A stretch of 64,000 nt of DNA. Origin: Annona cherimola. Taxonomy: Eukaryota; Streptophyta; Magnoliopsida; Magnoliales; Annonaceae. The notes beneath the pieces are model-generated. The model ran no database searches. It saw only the letters and a list, made by a program, of their open reading frames with translations, and was not told the origin of the DNA. The stretch is taken from assembly GCA_030490835.1 (NCBI GenBank), contig CM059971.1, positions 4,348,545 through 4,412,544 of the forward strand, written 5' to 3'. Position numbers and translations under genes: made by a program. This document shows, piece by piece, positions 12,155 through 24,502 of this stretch; the stretch's first letter is position 1; the number at the start of each line of letters is the position of its first letter.

Positions 12155-12234
12155 GTACTCTCTTCAATTCTAATTAGGATCTGAAGTTGCTATTCACTGC
12201 CATTTATACACTGAATTCTTATTTCTTTTTGCAG
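12155..12234 (+). other. Probable 3' UTR intron of the NLR
   Basis: Thirty-eight bases after the stop codon there is an ACAG|GTACTC donor, and an 80-base T-rich stretch ends in TTTTTGCAG|GTTTC. Introns in the 3' untranslated region are common in plant NLR genes. There is no transcript evidence here, so this is a prediction. Confidence 0.5.
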
Positions 12235-15029
12235 GTTTCAACTGCATAATCATTTCATGGGGGGGCCATTGTAAAAAGAAAAACAAAAAACTAGGTATGC
12301 GTGTCTATGATTAACTCGTATTATGATCCTTTATATTTGCTGATTGTTACTTTTTACAAAAGTTTTGGGTGTTGCAATCATGGAAAAACATCTTAAAGAA
12401 AGATTGCTTTGTCATTTGCAGTTTGAACAAATGTGGCTTAATTTATGATTTACTAATAACGATTTATGCATCTTGAGTCATATGAAAGTGTGAGTGAAAA
12501 AACATAACAATTAGAGACAACTTTTCTTTTCGATTTCTAAATTAGAGAACTTTGACACGTATTTACTCATAATTAAATTTCTTTCTGCACTCTTTTTCCC
12601 ACAACAACATTCTAATTAATCTCATTCTTTTCACTTGAAGTAGGTATCTCCAATTCGCCATTAAGTTGAGCTTGCTTTTTTCTGAAGGCAAGACAATTAA
12701 GTTGTTGGGGGAGTATCAAAATTCCATTTTTCTTGCAACGATCTACTACAGAAGGCGATGCTGGGTCTTTTTCTCTCCTACCTGGAGATCGCTTCACAAG
12801 TGAAGAGTTTTTCCAAGTGTGTTCATTTGTTTTGCTGCTGATTTTTAGAAATTGATTTTTTTTTATTTGTATCTCTTATTGAGGTGCTTGTTGATATTTG
12901 ACTTCTTTTATATTATTTTGTTAAAATTCATCCATGTAATGGATAATGATGATGAAAAACCCCCTAGTTTTCATTAGGGAAGACATTGCGTTGTAACCTA
13001 TTATTATATAGTGAAAGATTTGTTGGAGTCCCGTGGTTTTTTCCCCTTTCACAAAAAGGGTTTTCCACGTAAAATTACATTGTGCTTTTTGTGAGTTTGA
13101 TTCCTGATTGATTGTGTTATTTATTTTTTGAAAGTTGGATTGTCTATTTAATTTTCACCAAATGGATAGTCTAAATTCCTAATAGGCAGCAAGCAATCTC
13201 TCATTTATTCTCATTTAAATTTGTATGTAATTATTTGACATATATCTCCCATTCTCTGGAATGCTTCTGTTTTGACGACTGCATTATTGCTGTCTTTCCC
13301 CATAAAGAATGTGTTGGAACTCAATGTTGTCTATGATAAAGAACGTATGTTGCCGTTTCCGGATAAAAATTGGATTGTTTGAGCATCTAATATGGGATTA
13401 GAAGCCTTCATGAATGTCTGGGAGTTGAGAGAGTTTTGAGAATTTAATTCATAAGAGAACTCGAAAATCTGAAGGAAGTAATGTATACGAATATATCTTT
13501 GTTTTCATTTTGGCTTCTAGGCATACATTTTTCAATATCCCTGAATTATGGATTCATGAATACAGTTACTGATTGTAACTTCTACATAACCTTTTCCTTA
13601 TATAGATTTGGAATTAAGCCCACAACTATGTAAAATAAGCTGTTTATGGTTTCGATTATTCAACCAATATACGAATAAGACGTTGCCCATTTTATTTGTG
13701 AGTTTAAAAAAAGAAAAGAAAAAAAAAGAATGCGTGTTGGGTGAGGAAATATCAGAAAGATATACTTCTGGCAACAGGCTTTGGAAACTTTGGTGATACA
13801 TGTGGATGAAACTTTGTTTGTTAATTCAGTGAATCAAAACCCTTACTGTACATCCAAATTAAGATATACACACACATATGTAGAATCCATTTGCTGTTGA
13901 TTACCATTATATTTGGAGGGTTTTGCTTGTATGAAATCGCTTTCTAATGTAACTCTCTTCGTTTTTAATATTTTGATAAAAATCTACTCCGTTTATTTTA
14001 TATAGTGTCATTTTCATTGTCATGCAAACCATTTCAGTTGTCTAAAATTATTATGCATAAATCTCATCTACAAATGTGTAAAATCAACATAATAAAATGT
14101 TTTAATAGTAAATATTAATTTTAAACTAACATTTTCAGCATCTAGACCATCTAAAATATCATTACTATTAAATAAAAATTTTAAACTATTATTTTCAACA
14201 TCTAGACTATATAAAACATCATTACTATGTGGAAAATGATTTTATAAGATATTATTATATTCTAATACTTATGTACATTTCCAACATGAATATATTTATT
14301 TTTGAAAAAATGTTTCATGTACATATTTGATTTAGATGAAACTTAATCTTCTAGTTAAACAAATGATATTAAATAAAATAAATTGATTAAATTTTGTATC
14401 AATCATTAACATTTTCGAGCCCATCTTTGGAATCAAATGTATGTTAAGGCATGTGCCACTAGCTAATTGACAATCCAAGTCACCTAATTTGACATGATCT
14501 TAATATAGAAGGACGTATGCAGCCAATTAGTTGTATATGGAACAAACGGGTATACATGGCACCTTATGGATGTGGAGTAATTTTATCTGAGAGAAGCTAG
14601 TCGAGGGAATTAATTAATAAATGCTGCAATTAATTACTAGATGGCTAACATGAGAATCCACTACACCTTTTAAACCAAATGGGGCCAATCCAAACCAGGC
14701 TGCGTGGATTATTCATGCAAGGTCCCTTTCAAACCCAACGCATACTCATTTTGCAAACATTCCATCAATAGACATAGCTTTGGAAAAGTAAAACTCCACT
14801 GCCAGAACAAACCTGTAATAAGTTTAAATAATTTGTAGAATATAACTTACACGATATGAACATTTACCCCTGCGAACAATACAAAAGCAGAGATGACTAT
14901 CATAATCGCACTGACTCTGAAAGTCAAAAAGTAGGATTAATGAATCTGTACTTTGGCGCTAAAGAGCTCAGTAGAAAAATCATAATCATACAATTCAGCG
15001 CCTTCATAGGCGGGTTGTGTCCACCCTTA
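12235..15029. other. Intergenic region between the NLR and MPPB
   Basis: It holds the 3' end of the NLR transcript on the left and the 3' untranslated region of minus-strand MPPB on the right. The middle is AT-rich with no recognised gene. A short approximate direct repeat is visible at 14140-14240: two tracts reading ATCATTACTAT preceded by AACATCTAGAC or similar. Confidence 0.5.
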
Positions 15030-18000
15030 TTACAAACGCGTCTGAGAGCAAAACCAATCGTAAGAAGGCAACTGATGAATCGGTCCCATTGCAGCAATTG
15101 CAACTCCCTGAAATACAAAATTGTGTCTGATAGCATGAGTCCTTTTCTTTATTTTTCTTATTTATCATTCTGTTCAACTGATGGAATCCATAAAATAGTT
15201 GAACCCTGCTGGAGATAATTCTCCTACTCAATATTTCCAAAGAATGGGGAAGAACTGAGGGCATTCTGAATTTTACACCATGTCAAAAGGCAGGGGCTAC
15301 AAGGAGTTTAATTGTCAAGGCTTTAAATCAAGTCACAACTCACAACACATGCACATTCTTTTGTTGACAGTTAATGGTGATTAAGATGAACTTCAGTCTC
15401 CACTAGGCATTTGTTTGCAATTCATGAAAAGAAAATGAGACAATATCATTGAGTAATTAACCTTATTGATAATGAATGCCTGTGCTGTTTCCTTGATCGT
15501 TGCAGCATCAACAGCATCTATACGTGCAAACATCTCCAAGAATGGGACTATCCGCCCATATGTCAACATCTGAAGACAAGTAACAGTAGTTACTGTTATG
15601 TCATATCGCGTAAGAGAGCAAGACATGCCTGAAGACTTCTAATTTGAGCATCACATCATTCAAAGTAATGGCATCTACTTTCCACTTTGCTGTTACCTGT
15701 CGTCCATTATTTTCAGCAACGGCACTGGTTCCATCAATATGAAGCAAAAGGGCAGATTTCAACTGTATGGGAAAGGATTTAAATATTAGTTAGTTTCATG
15801 ACAACAATTTAATGAAAATCCAGATATCCTAGAAATGCAGAAATATCTAATGCAACAACACACGCTATTGGATAAAGAAAGTCCATCAAATCTAAGAGAG
15901 AGGTTAAACTCTTCCTCCTCCTCCCCATCCTCATCATCGTCATTAGTTGTTTCCCACCTAAGTGGGGTCTGTATGCATGGGTCTTGTTGCATTATTCTTT
16001 ACCATTATAACGATGTTGTCAATAACCTCTAAAATTTTCCTATCTTGCTTAAGTGTACTTCTATCCACCTTTTTTGGCTTTCCTCTCATTCTCTTATAGT
16101 CTTTTGTTTGAACAAACTCAACTTCCCTATTTGGAATCATTTTTAGCCTTCATTTAACAAACTTAAAATACCTTAATCTGATTTCCCTCATTTTATTGCT
16201 CATTGGCTTTATTTTTAGATTATCTCAGATTACTTTATATCTGATTTTATCTTTTCTTATTTTTTCACCCATCCACCTTAACATTCTCATTTTTACTACA
16301 TCTATTTTACGCATATGTTGTTCTTGAACTACCAAACATTCTACCCCATAGAGCATAACTAGTCTAATTAATGTCTCATAAAATTTTCCTTTTAATTTAG
16401 GGTGTGTTTGGCAATTGACAGAAAATGTCAAACTAAAACTTTTCAATCTAAAACTTTTCATTCTCCACAACTATCTTATTTTTTAATTATTTTTTCACAT
16501 TTTCCTATACAACTATTCTACTTTCAATCATTTCTACACAACTAATCTATCTACTTTAACTTTATCCTCTTTACTACTCATCATTACTCCTATCATATCA
16601 CATCATTTAACAACTTTTACTCTTCAAAACTTTTCATCAAAAGTTTTATTTATTACCAAATACACCCTTAATTAGAACTTGACCGTCACATAAAATTTCT
16701 AAAGCACTACCATTTCTTCAATGCATTTTATCAACTCATAAGAATTAAAAGGGTGTCTCTCCAACATGTCCACAACTCCAAATAATTTCACGTTCGTATC
16801 TCAACAAAGCTCACTGTATCGTCATGACTAGGGATTCAAAGAAAATTTACTTCCTTTTCCAAAAATGATTGGCAGTATGATCATATAATATACCTGATTT
16901 CGAGCACGAATGACTTCTGGTTCTGAAATTTTCTCTGCCAGCCTCCTAAACTCTTCCATCATTACCAGTGACAAGTCATGTAAGCAATCAGGCTGTGTGC
17001 AAAATTGTCCGGTTCAAGGAAAAATAAGCCCAATAGAAATGAAATGCACATCAATGATAAGAGAACAAATTAAGAGATCATTAGCAGCACAAGAAAAGTA
17101 AGGCAACAAACTAAGCTATAATTATCAGCACCAGAATCATTAGACAACAATTTATGAGGTCGTCATCAGGCAAAAGTAAATGGTCCATGCAGTTTCCAAC
17201 AGAATGGAAGTGAATAACATTTTCTTCATACAGTTGATACAGAACATGATGGAGCATAGGTTTTCCATAGCTCTGCCCGCATACAGTAACTTATGGAGTT
17301 CCATTTGGAAAAATAGATTTGCCTTAATCAGAAAAGCAAATTTCCATCGGCATTACCATGGCAGTGGCATAGATTCCGAACAGTCCTGTATCACAATAGT
17401 TTGTGTTGAAAGCAAGTATACTCTCAGCCAAGCCATTTGAGCTGACTCTACGAGCAAGTTCTGCCCTGAAAATTGTGAATCAGTAATATCAGTCATAGTT
17501 GCAGCATAAAGAACCTTGAGATAAAAACCAAACAAAAGCACTCTGCCTCATGCTCTTAGAATGACATTCTCAAACTATGAAATGTGGAGGAGCAAAATAT
17601 ATAGAAGTTTGAGGTAAATTTGTGCCCATGCACTGAAGGGGGCAATGACTAAGCAAAAAGATCAACTGAAAAAGACACCTGCTAAGAATGAATGAATAGA
17701 ACATGCTATTGTTATACGCCAACAGGTAAAAGGTCCAAACCATAAAAAATATGCTTAACAAATGCTAGGTTTTGTTTTTCTCCTTAGGGACTCAACCAAA
17801 AGAATAAAGAACCCACCCTGAAAAATCGCCCACACCAACACTTTTATTCCAAGACCCCAATAAGGTTTGCAACACCATCACAGGAATGGAGTTTGGATCA
17901 GCCCATCCAGCTCCCCTGAAAGCCACTGCAAGATGTGCAATTGGAAAGTCATCCTTCGCTACTCGAACCTATGAGCATCCAAGTTCAATGTCAATTTTCC

Positions 18001-19491
18001 AGCAATACAAAAAAGACAAAAAAAAAAAACTCATGAAATTTACTTAGGGAGGTGAGAATTTATCCTAGTAGAAGGCCATCGGAAAGTAAAAATAAGGACG
18101 AAAAGTTAGATATCTTCAGAAAAGATACGGCAACATGTGGGCTTACTAAGGATATAGCCTAACATTAGAGGGAATGGCGCAATAGGATTATGTAGCTACC
18201 CCACCTTAGGTGGGAACTGCATATGATAATAATGATAATTAATTTCAGGCAACAGGAAAACAAAAATATCATCCTCAAGTATCAGCAAAACTTTAAAGAA
18301 TAAAGAACAGAAAAGTGTAAAAAGGTGACCTCTGAACCAGTGAAGATAGCTGGATTTCTACTGACAAGTTGGGCTGCAGTAGTTGGATTCTTAGAAAGCC
18401 TTTTGAACTTTCGACTTACTTGATTAACAATGTCCTCATGTCTCACTGCTCCAGCAGCAGATATGACCTAACATTAAAAAATTCTATTACATAAATGGCA
18501 AACAGATTAAAAAGCCAACACAGTGCATGGAGATTCCACACATTAGTTTGCTTTATATTTTGTAATGTTAATAGATTGCTTTTACTAGTTGTAAAGGTAA
18601 TAGATTATTTTACTTTTTGTCCATGAAAAAGTGCAATATTTATATTCAACTGACTTACCATTCTTGGTCCAGTATAATGTGTAGAAATATATTGATATAA
18701 ATCCATCCTTGAGATTGATCGGATATTTTCTTCTGGCCCTAAAATTGTGTTGCCCAGCGGATTATTCTGGAATGCTGCAGAATGTAAATAATCAAAGATC
18801 ACTTCTTCAGCCTGCCCTTGCACCTGTCTAACGAAAAAATTAAAAAGACAATGAAATGAATAAAAATAATACTTCCATGATAAGTGGAATGAGAGAAAAC
18901 ATAGCAATGACATACTTCTTCCATCTCCCGGAGGATAACACCCCGCTCACGCCTAATAGCGGTTTCAGAGAATCGTGAATTTTGAAGAATGTCAGCAAGG
19001 ATGTCTACAGCAACAGGGACATCACCATGAAGTACATTGGCATAAAATGTTGTCTGTTCACGGGAGGTGTATGCATTGAGGCGTGCCCCCATGTTCTCAA
19101 TCTCCTCCTCAAGTGCACGGGCAGATCGATGATGGGTGCCCTTAAAGATCATATGCTCAAGGAAATGAGCAGTGCCATTGGTCTCAGGTGTCTCGAAGCG
19201 GCTGCCAGCATCAATCCAAACACCAACTGAGGCTGTTTGCACAGCCGATGTTGGGGACGATTGGGTGATAACACGAACTCCATTTGGAAGGGTGGATACA
19301 CGAATTTCAGGAAAACGAAGGATGGTAGAAAGGTCAGACAATCTAGGAAGAGGAGAGCTATGGACAAGGAATCGAGGATCAGCTCCTACATTTTCAGATG
19401 GTTGCAGATGGGTAGATACAGAAAGGGGTCTAACGGATAATAAGGAAAAGAGAGATTTAATCTTTCTTGTGAGTTGAGATGACAATGCCAT
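15030..19491 (-). CDS. MPPB: Mitochondrial processing peptidase beta subunit
   Basis: This encodes the catalytic beta subunit of MPP, which removes presequences from imported mitochondrial proteins. In plants it is also the core 1 subunit of the cytochrome bc1 complex. Nine exons join in frame: 19491-18916, 18823-18659, 18467-18330, 17968-17817, 17465-17357, 16992-16894, 15762-15697, 15569-15462 and 15107-15030, giving 496 codons plus stop, close to the family length of about 530. All junctions are GT-AG. The N-terminus is Arg/Ser-rich, as expected for a presequence. The inverted zinc-protease motif HFLEH is at residues 109-113, and Glu189 sits 76 residues after His113, as expected for the third zinc ligand. 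Other family signatures are [27 protein letters not shown] and MLTYGR. The C-terminus (DWFCSQTRL) differs from the usual RRRTYW-type ending, and the AENNGRQ segment differs from the usual AEDIGRQ, so this may be a diverged paralog. Confidence 0.95.
16400..16667 (-). mobile_element. Harbinger-like MITE in MPPB intron 6
   Basis: This is a complete 268-bp copy. It starts GGGTGTGTTTGGC, ends ACCAAATACACCC, and is flanked by a TTA target duplication (16397-16399 and 16668-16670). The body (CCTATACAACTATTCTAC, CTACTTTAACTTTATCCTC) is the reverse complement of the copies at 23.6 and 26.5 kb. Terminal GGG and a TTA/TAA duplication are hallmarks of the PIF/Harbinger (Tourist) superfamily. It contains no gene. 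Confidence 0.88.
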
Positions 19492-19711
19492 GAGCAGTCT
19501 TTGGTTTGTTAGAACCTACTTTGGAATATTATTTGCTCTTACTGAGGACACATAAGGGTCATTAGAGTCCAACCCAAAGAGATTTTAAGAGCAGTCAATC
19601 CTTTTTATTCTGAAGAACTCATATTTGCTGCCAAAATTTTGCCTTTCCTCCAGGCTGCAAACAAAACACAAGACTAGTGAGTTTGTCAAATTTCAAATGA
19701 ACTAGAGTCAG

Positions 19712-19962
19712 TTTGGCATTCAGTAAAAAGAAAAACAAATTCCTCAACCCTTCCTAGACACCTTTTAATATGATTTAATATCTTAATTATCTAACTATCC
19801 TACTTTTTTCTATTATTATCCCTATATTCTAATAATTTTTCACATTTTCCCTACAGCTATACTATTATTTTATCTTTATTCTCTTTACTCATAATCGTTA
19901 CACCTATCACATCCCTATATCATTTTTTTAAAATTTTCGCACATAAATTTTCCCCTACGTTT
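19712..19962 (-). mobile_element. Degraded MITE upstream of MPPB
   Basis: The tract starts with AGTTTGGCATTCAG. It contains CTATCCTACTTTTTTCTATT and CTTTATTCTCTTTACTCATA, the same sequence order as the Harbinger-like family in reverse orientation. It lies 220-470 bp upstream of the MPPB start codon. Ends and target duplication are not clear. Confidence 0.45.
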
Positions 19963-20752
19963 TTTTTTAAACCAATTAGAGGACAAACCCCAAACTTACA
20001 TAATTGAAACATTTCCAAATGCCTCCACATAAAAGTTCAAAGCACTGCATTCCTAAGATTGATGTTATCCATTATTTAATCTAAGCATTGCTGATGCAGA
20101 CCATGACATGGTGTATACTCAGCTCTCTACTTGTTGAACTGACATTTTACATAAGTTATGATTTACAATTTTCATTTGCTTTCATGTTTCTTAAAGCAGT
20201 TCAGAAATTTATCTTATTTTCAATCTCAAAAATTTTGTTGCAGCAATAAATCATAATTTAATTGCTACTTCTGGCAAACACTGCAAAACATTCATCTGAA
20301 ACCAACACCTTTTGTGAAAATGATGAACACATCATTTTTCTAATCTCAGATAGCCCAGAAGAAAAGTTGCTGGATGTTTTTTTTTTGCTTTTATTGCCTG
20401 TTTCAAGCCAATATCAAAGAAAAAGGTAGGCAAATCATATTGGCAGCTGGTTTCCAAATTCTTGTCTTGCATCTTATATCATGAATTCTGAAGAAGAGGT
20501 GACTATAGCCTTGGCAAGATCAATAAGATGAAATGCAGGCTTGAAATAGATTAGACTGAGAGTTGAAACTGTCAATTATGAGTTACAACATTGATATGGA
20601 TTTTGATCACTGGAATCTCTATATATACAAACTAACATCTATAAATTCATAACAACGACAGAATCAATAAAAGGAAGCCTCTGCGAAACCATAGCTAGAA
20701 ATATTTACAAGCAGCAAAATACCTAATTATCTTTCCCTCCTCAACTCAAAGA

Positions 20753-22543
20753 GAATAATACATGTAGAACATAGTGACGTGTCTGCAGCAGTAGCAAGCA
20801 CCAAGGGTTTTGGGAAAGGTTCCAGAAGAAGTGTCTCCTGCAACATTGACAGGAAACCATGCCAAATTAGTAATTTTACTCTTGCAAGTAGCCAGTGACT
20901 TAGCAACAGATCCAGTATCATTAGTGGATAAACAATGTTAATAGGTTAATAGTTAAGAGATTCAAATGAATAATGGCTGAAGTTGTAAGTGGAGAGATGC
21001 ACCTTGTTTTACCAGATGCTTTGAGAGAGAATATTATAAAGCATCTGGTTATATAAAGAATACGCAGTTTTATGCATCCAAAAACAAAGCCACCAAAAAT
21101 TCCCAATTTATGACAGATTACCCATGTTAGCTGAAAATTTTCAAGTTCAAAGTCTTGGCCATATGTCCATAGTGAATGCAGATCTGAGGGGCAAGTCATA
21201 GATTCAGAACATGACTCCAGTTCTTGAATAGTTGAAATTGCCCAATTGTTCACTTGAGGCACATCTGTTATCAATATGAACAAGAAACATGAAATGCCCA
21301 AGCCAAGAATCATGATTGACTTGGTGAAAGGCCAACCAGCAACTTTTAATATGTTGAATTATTTAGACCTCAATCAGTCTGTGCGTGTATTAGTAACCAA
21401 AAAGGCAAACTCAAAATTTCAGTCGACTTGGATTAGTTTGACAACAACAATTAAGAAACTATAACAAACAAAAACTTTCCTGATCTGTGTGATGCCTGGA
21501 ATTCTAAAGAAAAAAGGCACCTCAATTCAGCACAATTAAGTGAGAAAATAAGTAAAAATGTCATGTTCACAATGGAACTAAACAAAACTGGAAACCACTT
21601 CGTTGTCTCCTCATCCTTAACAGTCTGGGAGACAGAACTGCACCTTCATGTCACAAAGAAGTGAAAAATTTTCACTTGCCTTGGCCTCTTGGGCATTGAT
21701 GCAACATTTGAGTGGACAGGAAATAAGATTTTAGATTATGGACTCAGAAAAGGGGATTGGATGAACTCCATATTCTTGCAGCACACCTCAATATAAGATG
21801 AGGTGATGATATATGATGATAATACAAGAGAATATATTATAAAACTAACAGATTTTACAAAATGCCATGCTAACTACCGCAAAAAGAAGATTAATTCACC
21901 TTATGAATATTGCATGCATCACAAAAGAGGTCTATAAACCTACTCACTCCTGCCAAATGGATCGATGCAAACCAAACTAAGCAGAAACTTCAGATGAATG
22001 AAACAATGGTATTATCACTCTGTTAATCATGATTAATTCATGGGATGAACATTATTGCACAAACAGACAAATAGCAAAATTGAAGAAACAATGCCAATCA
22101 CATAGCAGGGGAGACTGCTAGATTGGCGAATAGCTGGTCCAGATGGAGATAACATGCGCGAAGAGATCGTTCCCCACAATCCAACCAACAAACAAGAGAC
22201 TCTCAAAGCACTCATTTTTCGGCGTCAGTATTATAGTAAGGCTGGGCTTCCTCACTACCGAACAAAAGGATTCTGGAACTTGTATTACAAATCATATGTC
22301 ATCAGGGTTATTGGGTTCTTGGGACCATGGAGATGAACAAGGCTTGAGATCAAATTCGGATATGGGCAAACAGGAACACACCTTCGACAAAGTTTCAGGT
22401 TCTTCCCCGACTTCTCCGTCGCCTTTGTTCTGGCTGCAAGCCCTAAGCCGACGAGAAGGGCTATAGCTACTGTAATTTCGAAGGTTTAGGGTTTTTCGCG
22501 CCGTGCCATTTGTAAGGTTCTTCGCCGAATGGGAGCGCAACAC
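20753..22543 (-). other. Possible spliced minus-strand gene of unknown function
   Basis: Three plausible exons can be proposed. One is a 5' exon from 22543 that ends ..EEPETLSK before an AAG|GTGTGT donor and carries a CCCTAAACC telobox-like motif. The second is at about 21268-21123, between an AACAG acceptor and a TGG|GTAATC donor, reading DVPQVNNWAIST..FQLTW. The last begins at 20837 after a GTTGCAG acceptor and reads ETLLLEPFPK in phase. I could not find a complete set of exons linking them in one frame, and I recognise no domain. It lies divergent to MED9, so it could also be an antisense or noncoding transcript from a shared promoter. Confidence 0.25.
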
Positions 22544-22729
22544 GTACCGGTTCTCTTGTCACGTGTGAACTTGTTTCTTCTGACGTGGGCGGCCCACTAA
22601 TCCACGGTCAGGATTTGATAGAAAGGCTACAAATCAAATCATCCTACGTCCATCCCCCTCTACCGCAGAAGTTTCAGGGGGGAGGGGCTGAGAGAGGGAG
22701 AGAGGGAGAGAGGCAAGGGAAGAGAGCGA

Positions 22730-24487
22730 ATGGAGCACCCCTACTCCAGTGGTGGCAACTGGATGGTGATACCCAACAACCCCAATCAGATCCCATCATC
22801 TTCTAATGTTGCAGATCATTCACAGATCCATCACCAAATCCACCACCCACAGCAGCAGCAGCAGCAGCAGCAGCACCTTCATCATCTTCAGCAACAGCAC
22901 CAGCAGCACCAGCTGCAGCAGCAGCAGCAGAACCATCTCCAGTCCCTCGCATCCCATTTCCATATGCTCCATCTCGTCGAAAGCCTCGCCGAAGCCACCG
23001 AGAATGGATCCCGCGATCAAAATTCGGATGCGCTGGTTCTCTTTTCCCCCACCCACAATTTGCCATCTGGGCGTGATTAGAAAAATTCAATCTTTTCAAC
23101 TCTCTGTTTTCTTCTAGAGCATGATTATGCCCGATAATTTTTGCTACAGGTTGCCGAACTAACTAGCCAATTCGACAAGTGTCAGCAGTTGTTGACCTCT
23201 ATATCAGGATCCATCAGCAGTAAGGTTATGGTAAGTGGATAAAAAGTTTGGGTTTTTATTAATTGTGTTTCATATCTCTATTCCGATAAATTCTACAGTT
23301 CCTTGGGGTTTTCCATTTACCAATGTCTAATATTCTGGAATATGCTTCTTCCACCCTGTTGTCACTATCAGACAATTGAGGGCTAAGGGTGTGTCTGGAT
23401 TATGGTAAGTAGAAAAAGGAAAAAAAAAAAAAAAACTGAATTGTGTGTTTGGTATGACGGAAAATTGGGGATAATTTTGTGAGGAAAATTTTAGAATTTG
23501 AGAAAATGATAGGATAGGATATGATATGATATGACATAAGTGATAGGATATGATACGATATGATACGACAGAAATAATTATTAAGAACAACGAGAATAAA
23601 GTTCAGTCGTATGAAAGAACATGCGTGGAGATAATGATTAGGGGTGTGTTTGGTAACGAATAAATTTTTTTATGAAAAGTTTTGGAAAGTACAAGTTGTC
23701 AAATGATGTGATGTGATAGGGGTAATGATGAGTAGCAAAGAGGATAAAGTTAAAATAGATAGGTTAGTTGTGTGGATAGTTATGCAGAAATGATTGAAAA
23801 GTAGGGTAGTTGTATAGGAAAATGTGAAAAAATGATTAAAAAATATGATAGTTGTGGAGAATGAAAAGTTTTAGATTGAAAAGTTTTAACTTGACATGTT
23901 TTATTAATTGTCAAACACACCCTAGGAAAGTAAGGTACTTTTTTTTTTTTCCTTTTGTGTGTTTGGGAATATGTAAAAGTGAAAGTAAAAAAGTGGGTAT
24001 GGGAAAATTTTTTAAAAGTAAGAAAGTAATTTGATATGATAGGATAATGATTAAGAGCAGAGAAAATAAAGTTTAAATAAATAATAATTATATGGAAAAA
24101 TATAAAAAATGATTGAAATATAGAGATAATAATGAAAATTGGATAATTAAGTAGTTAAGATGTAAAATGATATCAAAAGATGCATGGGGAAGTATTCCAA
24201 AGTATTCTACAGGTTTTGGGGTTTTTCATTTACCAATGTCTAAAATCTTCGAATATGCTTCTTCGACTCTGTTGTGACCACCAGACAGTTGAGGGGCAGA
24301 AGCAGAAGCTGGAAGAGTGTGAGCAACTGCTCAACCAAAGAAGGTATTCCATTGGCAGCTCTGAATGTGTGCAAATGTTTCCACTAGATGGGAGTGTTTA
24401 TTCTTGCTGATCATTTGTTTATGCAGGGATGTGATTGCCAAGTACAAAAGCTCAGTGGAGGAGCTGGTTAGGGCAGACTACAGCTAA
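22730..24487 (+). CDS. MED9: Mediator of RNA polymerase II transcription subunit 9
   Basis: MED9 is part of the middle module of the Mediator coactivator complex in the nucleus. Four exons join in frame: 22730-23035, 23150-23230, 24285-24343 and 24427-24487, giving 168 codons plus stop. The N-terminus starts with a GNWMVIP motif and a Gln/His-rich low-complexity stretch (about residues 33-68), typical of plant MED9. The conserved core follows: LASHFHMLHLVESLAEATENG, then the MED9 helical hairpin (LTSQFDKCQQLLTSISGSIS, TVEGQKQKLEECEQLLNQRRD, ending VEELVRADYS). A purine-rich GAGAGAGG tract lies just upstream of the ATG, in the likely 5' leader. Intron 2 (23231-24284) is swollen by MITEs and by a duplicated acceptor and exon-3 start. 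Confidence 0.93.
23293..23385 (+). repeat. Duplicated MED9 acceptor and pseudo-exon 3
   Basis: About 93 bases here match 24205-24297, which holds the real acceptor and start of MED9 exon 3. Shared landmarks are CATTTACCAATGTCTAA, GAATATGCTTCTTC and CAGACA(A/G)TTGAGGG. In this copy an acceptor AG at 23370-23371 is followed by ACA ATT GAG GGC and then a TAA stop at 23384-23386. Use of this decoy would therefore truncate MED9. The two copies are 912 bases apart. Confidence 0.85.
23387..24180 (+). mobile_element. Cluster of MITEs in MED9 intron 2
   Basis: At least two element types are packed here. A first element starts GGGTGTGTCTGG at 23387 and runs to about 23640. It is interrupted by a complete 281-bp Harbinger-like copy at 23642-23922 (GGGTGTGTTTGG..AACACACCC, flanked by TAG at 23639-23641 and 23923-23925). 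Sequence resembling the first element continues after it (GTGTGTTTGGGAATATG, then ATTGAAATATAGAG). The most economical reading is a nested insertion; the outer element's right end is uncertain. Confidence 0.75.
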
Positions 24488-24502
24488 TGATACAGGTCAC
24501 TC

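Noticed and set aside
22803..23099. Antisense Ala/Gly- or Leu-rich open frames opposite MED9
   Set aside because: They are shadows of the CAG/CAC-rich codons of the MED9 Gln/His tract.
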